Positions 42,449 to 51,010 of a stretch of 64,000 nt of DNA are shown piece by piece. Position 1 is the first letter of the stretch, and each line of letters starts with the position of its first letter. The DNA lies in NCBI GenBank assembly GCA_027118455.1, contig JAJAYZ010000015.1, forward strand, positions 1 through 64,000. The letters run 5' to 3'. The position numbers and the translations under genes are program-made. The notes beneath the pieces are model-generated. The model was not told the DNA's origin. It made no database searches and saw only the letters and a program-made list of their open reading frames with translations. This stretch comes from Actinomycetes bacterium. GTDB taxonomy: Bacteria; Actinomycetota; Actinomycetes; JAHEKZ01.

Positions 42449-43516
42449 CTACTCGGAGCGCCGCGTCGCGGCGAAGGTGAGGTCGTCGAGGACGCCGTGG
42501 GCCGGCTGCGACAGCATGGTGAGGGCACGGTGTGACTCGTCGACGAGGGAGACGATGAGCTCTTCGACGAAGCTGAGCGCGCCAGTCTCATCGATCAGTC
42601 CGCGCAGCTTGTCGATGCCGTCGGAGGTCAGGTGTGGGTCTCCGAGATGTCGGTTGAGGAGAGCTTGCTGCGACGGGTTGCTGCGCTCTTCGGTGACGGC
42701 AATCAGAACGGTGCGCTTGCCCTCGCGCAGGTCGTCGCCAGCCGGCTTGCCGGTGACGGCGGGGTCACCAAAGACGCCGAGGACGTCATCGCGCAGTTGG
42801 AAAGCCTCACCGAGGGGGATGCCGTAGGCGCTGTACTGCGTCAGCAGTTCTGGTGGTGCACCGGCCAAGGTGGCGCCGAGGTGGAGGGGGCCTTCGACGG
42901 TGTACTTCGCCGCCTTGTAGCGGGCCACCCGAAGGGCCCGCTCTACCGAGCCACCGCCCCTGGCCTGTTCCAGCAGGTCGAGGTACTGGCCGGCCATCAA
43001 CTCGGTGCGCATCCGGTCGTAGACGGGCTTGGCGCGCACGAGGACGTCCTGCGAAAGGTCGGACGAGAAGAGCATCTCGTCGGCCCAGGTGAGGGTGAGG
43101 TCGCCCAGCAGGATCGCTGCACCCGTTCCGAACGACTCTGGTGAACCGACCCACTGAGCGGTGCGGTGCAGTCCGGCGAACTTGCGGTGTGCGCTGGGAT
43201 GGCCGCGACGAGTATCGGAGTCGTCCATCACGTCGTCGTGGATGAGCGCACAGGCTTGGAGGAACTCAAGGGCAGCAGCGGCCTGCACAATCTCGGAGCA
43301 GTCCGCACCTCCGGCACCCCGCCAGCCCCAGTAGGCGAAGGCCGGTCGCAGACGTTTGCCGCCAGCTAACAATGTGCGCGCGGCATCTAAGATGGGGAGC
43401 AGCTCGTCACCGACAGCGTCAAGCACAGGCTGCTGCCCCTCGAGGAACGTCTCGAGCTCTTTGTGCACCCGGACCCGCAGGTCCTCGGCATCGAGCGGGG
43501 AGCTCTGCGTGGGCAT
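42449..43516 (-). CDS. crtE: Geranylgeranyl diphosphate synthase
   Basis: 355 residues, trans-polyprenyl synthase. The first Asp-rich motif is LIHDDVMDDSDTRRGHPSAH (DDxxD), the second is FQLRDDVLGVFGD. GGKRLRPAFAYWGW is at the N-terminus. It makes the C20 precursor for CrtB. By position it matches the mycobacterial idsA2 (Rv2173), so it might serve other prenyl lipids too. The start at ATG 43516 has no strong ribosome site; a GTG two codons upstream is possible. Confidence 0.9.
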   Translation of the reverse strand: MPTQSSPLDAEDLRVRVHKELETFLEGQQPVLDAVGDELLPILDAARTLLAGGKRLRPAFAYWGWRGAGGADCSEIVQAAAALEFLQACALIHDDVMDDSDTRRGHPSAHRKFAGLHRTAQWVGSPESFGTGAAILLGDLTLTWADEMLFSSDLSQDVLVRAKPVYDRMRTELMAGQYLDLLEQARGGGSVERALRVARYKAAKYTVEGPLHLGATLAGAPPELLTQYSAYGIPLGEAFQLRDDVLGVFGDPAVTGKPAGDDLREGKRTVLIAVTEERSNPSQQALLNRHLGDPHLTSDGIDKLRGLIDETGALSFVEELIVSLVDESHRALTMLSQPAHGVLDDLTFAATRRSE

Positions 43517-43633
43517 ACCCACGAGGCTATCCGCCCTTACTCGGACCTGCAGCCCGACACCGGTTCCAGAGGCTGGAGCGGCTCCCTGGGCACTCCCTTC
43601 CTTGGGCGCCGGGAATGCCTGCACTCGGCGCGA

Positions 43634-45136
43634 TCAGGCCGGGCCGATGAGGTCGGCAACGATCGCTGCTGACATCCCCACCAGCGGGAGCCCGCCGCCA
43701 GGATGCGCCGAACCGCCGACCAGGAAGAGCCCAGGAACTGGCGACCGGTTCGCTGCCCTGAGGAAAGCGGCCCTTGCCCCGTTGCTGGACGTGCCGTAGA
43801 TCGAGCCCCCAGGGGATCGGGTGGTGCGCTCAAGATCGGCAGGGGTCCTGGTCTCGGCCCAGAGCAGGCGTGGCCGAACGTCGTAGCCGCGAGCGGCGAG
43901 CAGGTCGAGGATGCGCTCGCGGTAGTTGGCCACGAGTTCGGGGTCGCTCCAGTCCACGCCTGCCAGCGGATCGTGCCGCGGCGCATTCACGAGCACGAAC
44001 CACGACTCGTGGTCGTCGTCGGGGCGCATCAGTGAGTCGTCGGGGGCACAGATGTAGATCGTCGGGTCTTCCACCGGACGCGGTGCGCGCCCGAAGATCG
44101 CGGTGAACTCGGCGTCGTAGTCCGCGGTGAAGAGCACGTTGTGGTGCTGCAACCCTGGGGTGCGACCGCGGACGGCCAGCAATATCACGAATCCCGCGAG
44201 CGACGGCGTCGCCTTGCTGAGGCGACGCCGTGGATGTCCGGCGGCCTTGTCGTCGAGCAACTGTCCGTACAGGTGCCGGGCATCTGCATCGGACACCACG
44301 ACATCGGCGTCCAACCGCTCCCCGGACGCCAGCGTTACAGCGCTGACTCGGTTCGCCTCGGTGTGGATGCGTGTGACGTCGGCACCGAAGCGAAATGTGA
44401 TGCCACGATCCAGGCACCGCTGGTGCAATGCATCGGCGAGACGACCGATGCCGCCGCCGATGTGCCAGGCGCCGAAGGTCTGTTCGACGAATGGGATGAC
44501 AGCCAGGGCCGCCGGAGCCTTGCGGGGGTCCGAGCCGGTGTAGGTCGCGTACCGATCGAGAAACGTGACCAGGCGATCGTCATCGAAGTACTGGTGGGCG
44601 AGCCCGCGCAACGTCCGCCACGGTGCGACGGTGCGCAAGTCGGACCACTTGCGTAGATGCGGCAACAGGTCGCGCGGACCTGACAGCGGGGACTCAAGGA
44701 ACGGCACGCGCGTCGCTGCCCACAGGTCGGCAGACCGCCTGCTGAACCGCTTCCAGTCGGCTTCGGCGGAACCGCCCAGAGCACTGCCGAGTGCGGCAGC
44801 CACGCGGTTGCTGTTGCTTCCCGGCAGCACCGCGCTGACGCTGTCGGCCCAGCGGTAGCCGAAGGCTGGGTCGAGCCCCCGCAGATCAACGTTGTCTTCT
44901 AGCGAAGCACCCTTGCGGCGTACCGGCGTTTTCAGGAACAGGTCGCGGTAGACAGCGGGAAGTGTGAGCAGTGACGGCCCGGTGTCAAAGGCGAATCCGT
45001 CGCGTCGGTAGGTCTCGACTTTGCCGCCGGCTCGCTCGGACTGCTCGAGCACCGTGACGCTGTGCCCCTGAGCAGAGAGGCGTGCGGCAGCCGCCATCCC
45101 GCCCATGCCCGCACCGATCACCACCACCGAAGCCAC
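43634..45136 (-). CDS. crtD: Second CrtI/CrtD-like carotenoid desaturase
   Basis: 500 residues. FAD motif ASVVVIGAGMGGMAAAARLSAQGHSVTVLEQSERAGGK and C-terminal VGGSAHPGGGLPLVGMSAAIVADLI place it in the CrtI/CrtD/CrtN group. It is clearly diverged from the CrtI at 40946, so a different step is likely. With cruF present, a C3',4'-desaturase (CrtD) role is the best guess. The GTG at 45136 is preceded by TACGCT six bases away and has no ribosome site. Confidence 0.82.
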   Translation of the reverse strand: MASVVVIGAGMGGMAAAARLSAQGHSVTVLEQSERAGGKVETYRRDGFAFDTGPSLLTLPAVYRDLFLKTPVRRKGASLEDNVDLRGLDPAFGYRWADSVSAVLPGSNSNRVAAALGSALGGSAEADWKRFSRRSADLWAATRVPFLESPLSGPRDLLPHLRKWSDLRTVAPWRTLRGLAHQYFDDDRLVTFLDRYATYTGSDPRKAPAALAVIPFVEQTFGAWHIGGGIGRLADALHQRCLDRGITFRFGADVTRIHTEANRVSAVTLASGERLDADVVVSDADARHLYGQLLDDKAAGHPRRRLSKATPSLAGFVILLAVRGRTPGLQHHNVLFTADYDAEFTAIFGRAPRPVEDPTIYICAPDDSLMRPDDDHESWFVLVNAPRHDPLAGVDWSDPELVANYRERILDLLAARGYDVRPRLLWAETRTPADLERTTRSPGGSIYGTSSNGARAAFLRAANRSPVPGLFLVGGSAHPGGGLPLVGMSAAIVADLIGPA

Positions 45137-45142
45137 GTCGGG

Positions 45143-45148
45143 AGCGTA
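45143..45148 (-). promoter_or_regulatory. -10 hexamer of crtD-like gene, likely leaderless
   Basis: TACGCT on the minus strand ends six bases before the GTG. It lies in a 33-bp gap that also carries the promoter of the divergent gene. Confidence 0.5.
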
Positions 45149-45156
45149 CGGGTGGC

Positions 45157-45162
45157 TAGTGT
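45157..45162 (+). promoter_or_regulatory. -10 hexamer of decarboxylase gene, likely leaderless
   Basis: TAGTGT ends seven bases before ATG 45170. The two divergent -10 hexamers are only eight bases apart, so the two promoters must compete or be co-regulated. Confidence 0.5.
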
Positions 45163-45169
45163 CGGAAGC

Positions 45170-46615
45170 ATGACCAACCCTGACGACCCGCTCGGTCTGC
45201 GCGACGATGCCCCCCTCCTCGACGGCTGGCTCAGCTACCGAGCAAGTGGCCCCGTTCCCTTCGGGACGCCAGGACACAAGCAGCGCCTCGATCTGGTGGG
45301 GCCGGTGGTGCGCGACGACATCCCGCTCTACGGCGGAGTCGACACCATCCGACAGCAGGCCGGTGCCATCGCTGAGGCCGATCGACGCCTCGCCAGGGCC
45401 TGGGGTGCTGATTGGGGGCGGATCTCGGTCGGTGGCTCGACGCACGGCAACCAGACGCTGATGCTTGCGCTCTGTCGTCCCGGTGACACGGTGGTGGTGA
45501 CGCGCACGCTGCACCGTTCGCTGCTGCTTGGCATGGTCCTGGCTGGCGTCACACCGGTCTGGGTCCGGCCCGATGTCGACCCGACGACCGGCTTGCCTAC
45601 GCACGTTCCAGTGGAACGTGTGCGTGCGGCGCTCGCTGCCCACCCGGAAGCGAAAGCCGTCTTCCTGGTCGAGCCGACTTACGTCGGAACCGTCTCAGAC
45701 GTCGCGGCACACGCTGAGGTGGCGCATGCACACGGCATCCCTCTCGTCGTCGACCAAGCTTGGGGCGCGTACTTCGGCTTCCACCCTGACCTGCCGCGCC
45801 ATGCGATCCAGGCCGGCGCCGACGCAATGGTCACGAGTGCGCACAAGACGCTGCCGGCCTACACGCAGGCAGCTCTGGTGTTGGCCCGCACGCAGCGGAT
45901 CGACCCGCACCGCCTCGACCGGGCGTTCGACGCGACGGCCACCACCAGTCCGTCGGGAACCATCGCAGCGAGTGCTGACGCGGCGCGGGCACTGATGGAA
46001 CGGGACGGGCGGCGCCTGCTCGGACACTTGATCCGCATCGTCGACCACGCCCGCGAGCGGTTCCGAGACGTCCCCGGACTGGTTCTGCTCGACGATGTCG
46101 TCGACCGGTCGGTGATCCTCGACCGCGTCAAGCTGGCCATCAACGTGTCCGGCACTGGCGCTACCGGGCTGGCGATCGAGGAAGACCTGATTGCGCTGGG
46201 CATGCCCGTCGAGCTCGCCGACCGCGACACCGTGGTGCCGATCATCTCGGTCAACGACGACCAGGGTTCGGTCGACCAGTTCGTCGACTCGGTCATTGCG
46301 TCGGTCGAGCGGCAGCGGTGCGCGTCGCGTCCTGTGCTGCCGTCGATCGCCTGGACGGTGGAGCCAGATGTCATCCTGTCGCCGCGGGAGGCTTACTTCG
46401 CCGAGCACGAGACTGTGTCTGCCGATCGGGCGATCGGACAGGTCTCCGCTGAGCTGGTCGCCCCGTACCCGCCAGGGATCCCGGTGCTCGCGCCCGGGGA
46501 GCGCATCACCGCTGCCGCTGTCGGGGGTCTGCGCGATGCCATGGCCGACGGGACGCAGGTGCGCTACGCAGCCGATCCGACCCTGAAGACCTTCCAGGTC
46601 GTCTCCCACACTTAG
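45170..46615 (+). CDS. Orn/Lys/Arg decarboxylase-family PLP enzyme
   Basis: 481 residues. It has FGTPGHKQRLDLVG at the N-terminus, GGSTHGNQTLMLALCRPGD, PLP Asp in PLVVDQAWGAYFGFH and Schiff-base Lys in VTSAHKTLPAYTQAALVL (about 220). The C-terminal domain includes SPREAYFAEHETV and VAPYPPGIPVLAPGERI. The short form fits the Gram-positive SpeA/lysine-decarboxylase type that makes agmatine or cadaverine. Substrate choice cannot be read from the sequence. No obvious link to carotenoids. Confidence 0.87.
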   Translation: MTNPDDPLGLRDDAPLLDGWLSYRASGPVPFGTPGHKQRLDLVGPVVRDDIPLYGGVDTIRQQAGAIAEADRRLARAWGADWGRISVGGSTHGNQTLMLALCRPGDTVVVTRTLHRSLLLGMVLAGVTPVWVRPDVDPTTGLPTHVPVERVRAALAAHPEAKAVFLVEPTYVGTVSDVAAHAEVAHAHGIPLVVDQAWGAYFGFHPDLPRHAIQAGADAMVTSAHKTLPAYTQAALVLARTQRIDPHRLDRAFDATATTSPSGTIAASADAARALMERDGRRLLGHLIRIVDHARERFRDVPGLVLLDDVVDRSVILDRVKLAINVSGTGATGLAIEEDLIALGMPVELADRDTVVPIISVNDDQGSVDQFVDSVIASVERQRCASRPVLPSIAWTVEPDVILSPREAYFAEHETVSADRAIGQVSAELVAPYPPGIPVLAPGERITAAAVGGLRDAMADGTQVRYAADPTLKTFQVVSHT

Positions 46616-46621
46616 AGCACA

Positions 46622-46671
46622 CAACGTGTGAGTGAGCGGCCGCTGTGGCGTCCGCGGGTTCTCACACGTTG
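46622..46671. terminator. Bidirectional hairpin between convergent genes
   Basis: CAACGTGTGAG (46622-46632) and CTCACACGTTG (46661-46671) form an exact 11-bp stem with a 28-base GC-rich loop. It sits between the decarboxylase stop (46615) and the glycosyltransferase stop (46678). No clear T-tract follows on either side, so termination is inferred from location. Confidence 0.6.
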
Positions 46672-46677
46672 CGGGGG

Positions 46678-47796
46678 TTAGGGGAGGGGGCGGGACTTCC
46701 AGGTGAGTGATCCGCGACGATGCCCCACCCAGGACCGCGCCGTCAGGTAGCCGAACCCGATCACCGATGCCGGGTGCAGCACGGAGTCGGGCCACACCCG
46801 ACCGTCTACGCGGTGCGCTACCCAAGCGCGCCCGCCGACCGCACCGACGTACCCGATCGCACCGACGCGAGAGCCAAGAAGTGCGGCCACCGGTGGCACC
46901 ACGTAGGCCAACGCCATGACGGAGACAAACGCTGTGGCACCCAGGGGAGACCCGGTCGCCGACCACAGCGACTTGCTGTAACCGTCGCGAAGGTCGCTCC
47001 AGTTCTGGTACATCCGGCAGGTCGCAACCTCAGTGCCGTCGGCGAGCGCGCCACGGAGTCCGTTTTGCTTCAGCTGTTGGAAGAGCGCTACGTCGTCGAG
47101 CACCTCATCGCGAATCGCCTCGTGGCCACCTACCGCGTCATAGGCATCGCGCGTGATGGCCAGCAGTTGGCCGTTCGCTGCCACGAGTGAGGGGCGCGTG
47201 CTGCGCTCGGCAAGACCAAGGGGCAAGAGGGTCGCCCAGGACCACTGCAACAGCGGCTGAATGATCCGCTCCGACCACGTGAGTGCGAGCTGACGGGGGT
47301 AAGGGCTCACCGCCTCGACCACGCCCGACTCCAGTAGCGCCACCATCCGACTGACCGCGTCATCGGACAGAGTGACGTCAGCATCGACGAAGACCAGGAC
47401 CGAGCCGGACGCCTCGACCGACAGACGATGACATGCCCAGGTCTTGCCGAGCCATCCATTGGGGGGCTCACCGCTACCGACCACCTGACGAATCCGGTGG
47501 TCCACGAGATGGTGCGCGATCACATCCGTGGTGCCGTCGCTCGATCGATCGTCAAGCACCACGATCTCGAGGTCGGGGACGTCGACCTGTGCGCGCAACG
47601 ACGTCAGGCAGTGGCCGATGTTGCCGGCCTCATCGCGGGCTGGGACCAAGAGCGATACGCGAGGTGTCCCGGCTCGCGTTCGGCTTGGCAGCACCCGCAG
47701 CTGCCGCAGGTTCCACCAGCTGTGCAGAGCGCCGGCCACCGCTATCGCCGTTCCGGTCGCAACAGCGGACCGGGCGACCCGAGGCCATCGACTCAT
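46678..47796 (-). CDS. Family 2 glycosyltransferase of carotenoid cluster (CruG/CruC-like)
   Basis: 372 residues. An N-terminal membrane segment is followed by the GT-A domain: VSLLVPARDEAGNIGHCLTSL, LEIVVLDDRSSDGT, VFVDADVTLS (DxD-type), and DEVLDDVALFQQLKQNGLRG with the QxxRW-like region YSKSLWSATG. Two to three C-terminal membrane segments follow. Its ATG overlaps the cruF stop (ATGA). Adjacent cruF suggests that it glycosylates the 1'-hydroxyl or 2'-hydroxyl of the carotenoid. Confidence 0.8.
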   Translation of the reverse strand: MSRWPRVARSAVATGTAIAVAGALHSWWNLRQLRVLPSRTRAGTPRVSLLVPARDEAGNIGHCLTSLRAQVDVPDLEIVVLDDRSSDGTTDVIAHHLVDHRIRQVVGSGEPPNGWLGKTWACHRLSVEASGSVLVFVDADVTLSDDAVSRMVALLESGVVEAVSPYPRQLALTWSERIIQPLLQWSWATLLPLGLAERSTRPSLVAANGQLLAITRDAYDAVGGHEAIRDEVLDDVALFQQLKQNGLRGALADGTEVATCRMYQNWSDLRDGYSKSLWSATGSPLGATAFVSVMALAYVVPPVAALLGSRVGAIGYVGAVGGRAWVAHRVDGRVWPDSVLHPASVIGFGYLTARSWVGHRRGSLTWKSRPLP

Positions 47797-48587
47797 CCGC
47801 GGTCGACCCAGAGGCGCCAAGCAAAGGGCAGTGCGACAAGTCCCATAGCGATCCCGCCGACGACTGCCGAGCCTGACCGGTCGAAGAAGACGGCGCTGGC
47901 CAGCACCGATGATGCATAGACCCAGAGGTAGAGCGTGGCTGGCTGTGCGGGAGAGGCTCGCCGTGCCGGTATCGCCAGGAGCACGACCCCGATCACCAAC
48001 CCGACGCCGAACCATCCCGCGAAGTTGGTCATCGGGATGTCGGGGATTCCGGGGAGGTCGGGCGACGTCGTCGTCCATCGCCAGGCACCGAGCTTGACCA
48101 TCATCGGGTCGAGGAAGAAGTCCCACGCCATCAGCGACCAGGCCGTCAACACCGGGACCATCCAGCGAGCGCGAGTCACCAGGGTGGATGCAGCGACGTA
48201 GGCGGGGTAGCCCATCATCGCCCAGGCGAGCGGGACGACGACGGGGACGCCGCCCCAGAGTGGTCCAAGGACATCGGTGTACTCGTACTCGCCGAACGGA
48301 ACCCCCGTGGTCGAACCGATTCGTTCGGCCACCCACCCAATGGCAGGCACCACGAGCGCAACAAGGAAGAAGCCACGCCACCGGTGGTAGGCCGATGCGT
48401 GGGTGACCGAGGCCAGGAAGAAGACCACCACCGTGAACGCAGCAAGGGTCGCTCGCTGGTCTTTATCGACGAGGGGGAAGACGATCTGGAGCGCGATGGT
48501 CGCCACAACGAGAAGCCAGCCGACAGCATTCGCAACCGGCGCAGCCGGTGCGGCAGGCGCCGGTCCGGTGTACGTACGAAGGCTCAT
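47793..48587 (-). CDS. cruF: Carotenoid 1,2-hydratase CruF (DUF422 family)
   Basis: 264 residues with about seven membrane segments and the family motifs GVPFGEYEYTDVLGP, PLAWAMMGYPAY, TAWSLMAWDFFLDPMMVKLGAWRWT and FAGWFGVGLVIG. CruF adds water across the terminal psi end of gamma-carotene-type carotenoids, creating the 1'-hydroxyl. It is coupled to the glycosyltransferase. It lies six bases after the DUF4126 stop. Confidence 0.87.
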   Translation of the reverse strand: MSLRTYTGPAPAAPAAPVANAVGWLLVVATIALQIVFPLVDKDQRATLAAFTVVVFFLASVTHASAYHRWRGFFLVALVVPAIGWVAERIGSTTGVPFGEYEYTDVLGPLWGGVPVVVPLAWAMMGYPAYVAASTLVTRARWMVPVLTAWSLMAWDFFLDPMMVKLGAWRWTTTSPDLPGIPDIPMTNFAGWFGVGLVIGVVLLAIPARRASPAQPATLYLWVYASSVLASAVFFDRSGSAVVGGIAMGLVALPFAWRLWVDRG

Positions 48588-48593
48588 GGTTCC

Positions 48594-49172
48594 TTAAGTT
48601 GCCCGGCGTCGTTGTCGGGAGCGGCGGTAGCGGGCGATCGCCTTCCAGAAGAGGACGACCACCACGATACCCAGTGCCAGGAGAACGAAAGCGGTCGCGG
48701 CTGCAAGCCATGGAGCGATAAACGCCAACACGGTGACGACGAAGACAGCAACGTCCTCGAGCAAACTGACAACGACGTTGCTCACCGGCTCTGGCGACGT
48801 GTTGACCGCGATGCGGGTGCCTGCTTTGGTGGCGTGAGAAGCGAGGGCAGTCGTCCCACCCAACGCGGCGAGTGATGCCTGTTGCAGCGTCGTCGCATCT
48901 CCTGAGATCAGCAGGGAAAGAGCCACCCCGGCGACGGGACGAATCGCGGTGTTGACGGCGTCCCACGTGGAGTCGAGGTAGGCGGTCTTGTCGACGACGA
49001 AGTCGATAGCGGTGAGGACGGCCGCCGCTACCAAGACGTCGGTGCGTATCAGGGCGTCCGGGACGGCGACGTCGGTGAGTCGTCCTGTGAGTCCGGTGAG
49101 CAGCACGACGAGATACGGGTTGATGCCGCTGGCCCAACCCCCGGTGAATACGAGCGGAATGAGCTCGGCCAT
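48594..49172 (-). CDS. DUF4126-like membrane protein
   Basis: 192 residues from ATG 49172, which shares its A with the stop of the gene upstream. Starts MAELIPLVFTGGWASGINPYLVVLLTGL and has about five hydrophobic segments, with GTTALASHATKAGTR in the middle and a basic C-terminus (RYRRSRQRRR). The pattern matches DUF4126. The function is unknown. Its place inside the carotenoid operon may mean a role in pigment handling, which is only inference. Confidence 0.75.
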   Translation of the reverse strand: MAELIPLVFTGGWASGINPYLVVLLTGLTGRLTDVAVPDALIRTDVLVAAAVLTAIDFVVDKTAYLDSTWDAVNTAIRPVAGVALSLLISGDATTLQQASLAALGGTTALASHATKAGTRIAVNTSPEPVSNVVVSLLEDVAVFVVTVLAFIAPWLAAATAFVLLALGIVVVVLFWKAIARYRRSRQRRRAT

Positions 49173-49909
49173 CACGTCACCTGGAGCGGCGCACCGTCGA
49201 TGGTTCCATCGATGGCCAAGACGCTGAAGCGAGCGAACAGCTCTTCGGCGAACCACCCGGTTTCGCGGGTGGACGTGATGGCCTGTTGGTGGCATGGGCT
49301 CTCGTAGGCAAACCGCCGAAGCGCGTCGGCATCGCGCCAGACGCTGAAGGTTCCCTGGAGCCCGATCGGGGCCTCGCCGATCCCTTTGGACCAGATCAGT
49401 CCATCGGCAGCGGACAGCTCTGCTGCGACGCCAGGTACCGAGCGCCAGAAGGAGCGCAGCTGGCTGGGTTGGATCCGAGCTCGGGTGATCGAGGCGATCG
49501 GCCCGGCGGCGGCTGGGGCTGATGCCGGGGGAGCCGTGGGTCCGAACGGCTGCCGCTTCGACCAGTGGCCCATGCTCGAGAGGGGTCGCATGGTGATGCG
49601 GAGACGCTCGGTGGCAGCGGCGTCCCATCGTTGGACGACGCTGGAGCGTTCGAAGGTGGTGGCTGCGTGGGGGGTGTCCCAGCAGGTGAGCAGGGCCCAG
49701 TGGTGCGGGTCGGCGTCCTGAGGGGCGAAGGTCTGCCCGCTGCCTGAGCCCAGGAGCTTGGCGAAGGTGAGCCCGGGGTACCCGCGTAGTCGGAAGCGGT
49801 CGACGGCCAGCCGCCCCACGGCCGAGGCGATGCCGGCCCTGGGGATGGTCCACACGTGCAGGCCGACCACTGCAGGGGTCGGCTCGGCTGCGGTGTGGGG
49901 TGTGGACAT
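49172..49909 (-). CDS. crtA: CrtA (spheroidene monooxygenase)-like protein
   Basis: 245 residues. It resembles the heme-dependent CrtA group: YPGLTFAKLLGSGSGQTF, WALLTCWDTPHAATTFE, and IWSKGIGEAPIGLQGTFSVWRDADALRRFAYESPCHQQAI. CrtA inserts a keto group at C2 of hydroxylated acyclic carotenoid ends. It is the first gene of the crtA-DUF4126-cruF-glycosyltransferase operon. TAAGGT ends six bases before the ATG with no ribosome site. Confidence 0.8.
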   Translation of the reverse strand: MSTPHTAAEPTPAVVGLHVWTIPRAGIASAVGRLAVDRFRLRGYPGLTFAKLLGSGSGQTFAPQDADPHHWALLTCWDTPHAATTFERSSVVQRWDAAATERLRITMRPLSSMGHWSKRQPFGPTAPPASAPAAAGPIASITRARIQPSQLRSFWRSVPGVAAELSAADGLIWSKGIGEAPIGLQGTFSVWRDADALRRFAYESPCHQQAITSTRETGWFAEELFARFSVLAIDGTIDGAPLQVT

Positions 49910-49915
49910 GGGTTG

Positions 49916-49921
49916 ACCTTA
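49916..49921 (-). promoter_or_regulatory. -10 hexamer of crtA operon, likely leaderless
   Basis: TAAGGT on the minus strand lies six bases before the ATG at 49909. The LexA box is 58 bases further upstream and on the side of the divergent SOS operon, so it is not expected to control this promoter. Confidence 0.5.
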
Positions 49922-49978
49922 GAGCGCCGAAACGAGGGGGTTGACCTCGGACGTGGGGAGGGGTTTACTAGAGCGTAT

Positions 49979-49994
49979 TCGAACACATGTTCGA
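49979..49994. promoter_or_regulatory. LexA (SOS) box
   Basis: TCGAACACATGTTCGA is an exact fit to the actinobacterial LexA consensus TCGAAC-N4-GTTCGA. It lies 107 bases before the first gene of the polymerase operon. A TTGACC (49941) and TACTAG (49966) promoter-like pair sits just upstream, so bound LexA would block the start of transcription. Confidence 0.93.
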
Positions 49995-50101
49995 ACCCCA
50001 GCCGGTCGGGTGAGGCGCTGACCTCGACCCTCACCGCCTCACCCGACCGGTAGCCCCAACGGTTCCTCGCTGGGGCTACTCGACCCGCAGGAGGCAGCAC
50101 T

Positions 50102-50437
50102 ATGCGCCGGATCGACGAGTCCATTGAGTCGTTGACCCCCGTTGCGAGCGGTGGGACGGCACCGCTGGCCTTCCGGTGGCGTGGCCGACGCTATGTCGTC
50201 GGAGCGGTGTTGGCGCACTGGGTCGAGACGGGTGCGTGGTGGCGCCGCACAGCGCCGCGCCCCACCTCCGGCTCCGGTGAGCTGCCCGACCCCGAGCGGT
50301 GGCTCTGGCGGGTCGAGGCATGCCGCGGGGCACAGACCGGAGTCTTCGACCTTTGCCTCGAGGTTGACGACAGCTCCGACGACAACCCCCGAGATCGAGG
50401 CCTAGCGCGCTGGTCCTTGCACGCGATCTACGACTGA
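50102..50437 (+). CDS. DUF6504-like small protein of SOS operon
   Basis: 111 residues after an AGGAGG site. The centre reads PLAFRWRGRRYVVGAVLAHWVETGAWWRR, and the end LCLEVDDSSDDNPRDRGLARWSLHAIYD. This looks like the DUF6504 family often found beside dnaE2-type genes in actinobacteria. The LexA box upstream makes it damage-inducible. Its biochemical role is unknown; a polymerase accessory factor is a guess. Confidence 0.78.
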   Translation: MRRIDESIESLTPVASGGTAPLAFRWRGRRYVVGAVLAHWVETGAWWRRTAPRPTSGSGELPDPERWLWRVEACRGAQTGVFDLCLEVDDSSDDNPRDRGLARWSLHAIYD

Positions 50438-50484
50438 CCTGCCCGACTGACCGGCCCGACCGACTGCACGAAGGGATGCCCCCT

Positions 50485-50961
50485 ATGTCCACCGACATGT
50501 CCATCGACCACGCCCTGGCCCCAGCCCCCGCGCGCACCACCAGCTCGCGCGTCACCAGATCACCCCGTGGCTCGTCGGCCGGAGTCCTCGACCTGCTTGC
50601 TGCCGCGCACCGAGGTCTCACCGCGGCGGTGCTCGAGCCGCGGGCCGGCCGCCGCTACGCCGTCGCCCACTTGGCGGCGCTGCGGGCTGCCGCTGCCGTG
50701 CTGGCCACCCGTGCTCGTCCGACCGGACGCCGTGGCCCGCGCAGCGCCTGGGACCTACTCGGCCAGGCGGCCCCCGAGCTCGCCGAGTGGGCTGCCTTCT
50801 TCGCCGCCGGTGCCGGCAAGCGGGCGGCGGCCGAAGCTGGCCTGGATGCGGTCACGCCTCGGGAGGCCGACGACCTGCTCCGTGACGTTGAGACGTTCCT
50901 CGCGCTGGCCGAGACCACCATCGGTGTTCCGCACCAGACCTCGCTGCCCCGTGTCAGCTGA
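50485..50961 (+). CDS. SAV_6107-type HEPN-domain protein
   Basis: 158 residues from the ATG nine bases after AAGGG (an in-frame ATG at 50476 is the alternative). It is nearly all helical: VLDLLAAAHRGLTAAVLEPRAGRRYAVAHLAALRAAAAVLATRAR, then AWDLLGQAAPELAEWAAFFAAGAGKRAAAE. This matches the SAV_6107-like HEPN family linked to dnaE2 operons in actinobacteria. The RX4-6H nuclease motif of toxic HEPN proteins is not obvious. It may bind DNA polymerase subunits or nucleic acid. Confidence 0.78.
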   Translation: MSTDMSIDHALAPAPARTTSSRVTRSPRGSSAGVLDLLAAAHRGLTAAVLEPRAGRRYAVAHLAALRAAAAVLATRARPTGRRGPRSAWDLLGQAAPELAEWAAFFAAGAGKRAAAEAGLDAVTPREADDLLRDVETFLALAETTIGVPHQTSLPRVS

Positions 50962-51010
50962 GGACTTCAGTGTCAGCTGATCGCCCGCGTCCTGTTCGGG
51001 TCTGCTCTCG

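Noticed and set aside
40984-45136. Possibility that the two CrtI-like genes are a recent duplication
   Set aside because: Their sequences differ throughout apart from family motifs, so they are old paralogues with likely different steps.
45137-45643. N-terminal 169-codon extension of the CrtD-like protein
   Set aside because: It overlaps the 5' part of the decarboxylase gene on the other strand, and the FAD-binding strand begins right at GTG 45136.
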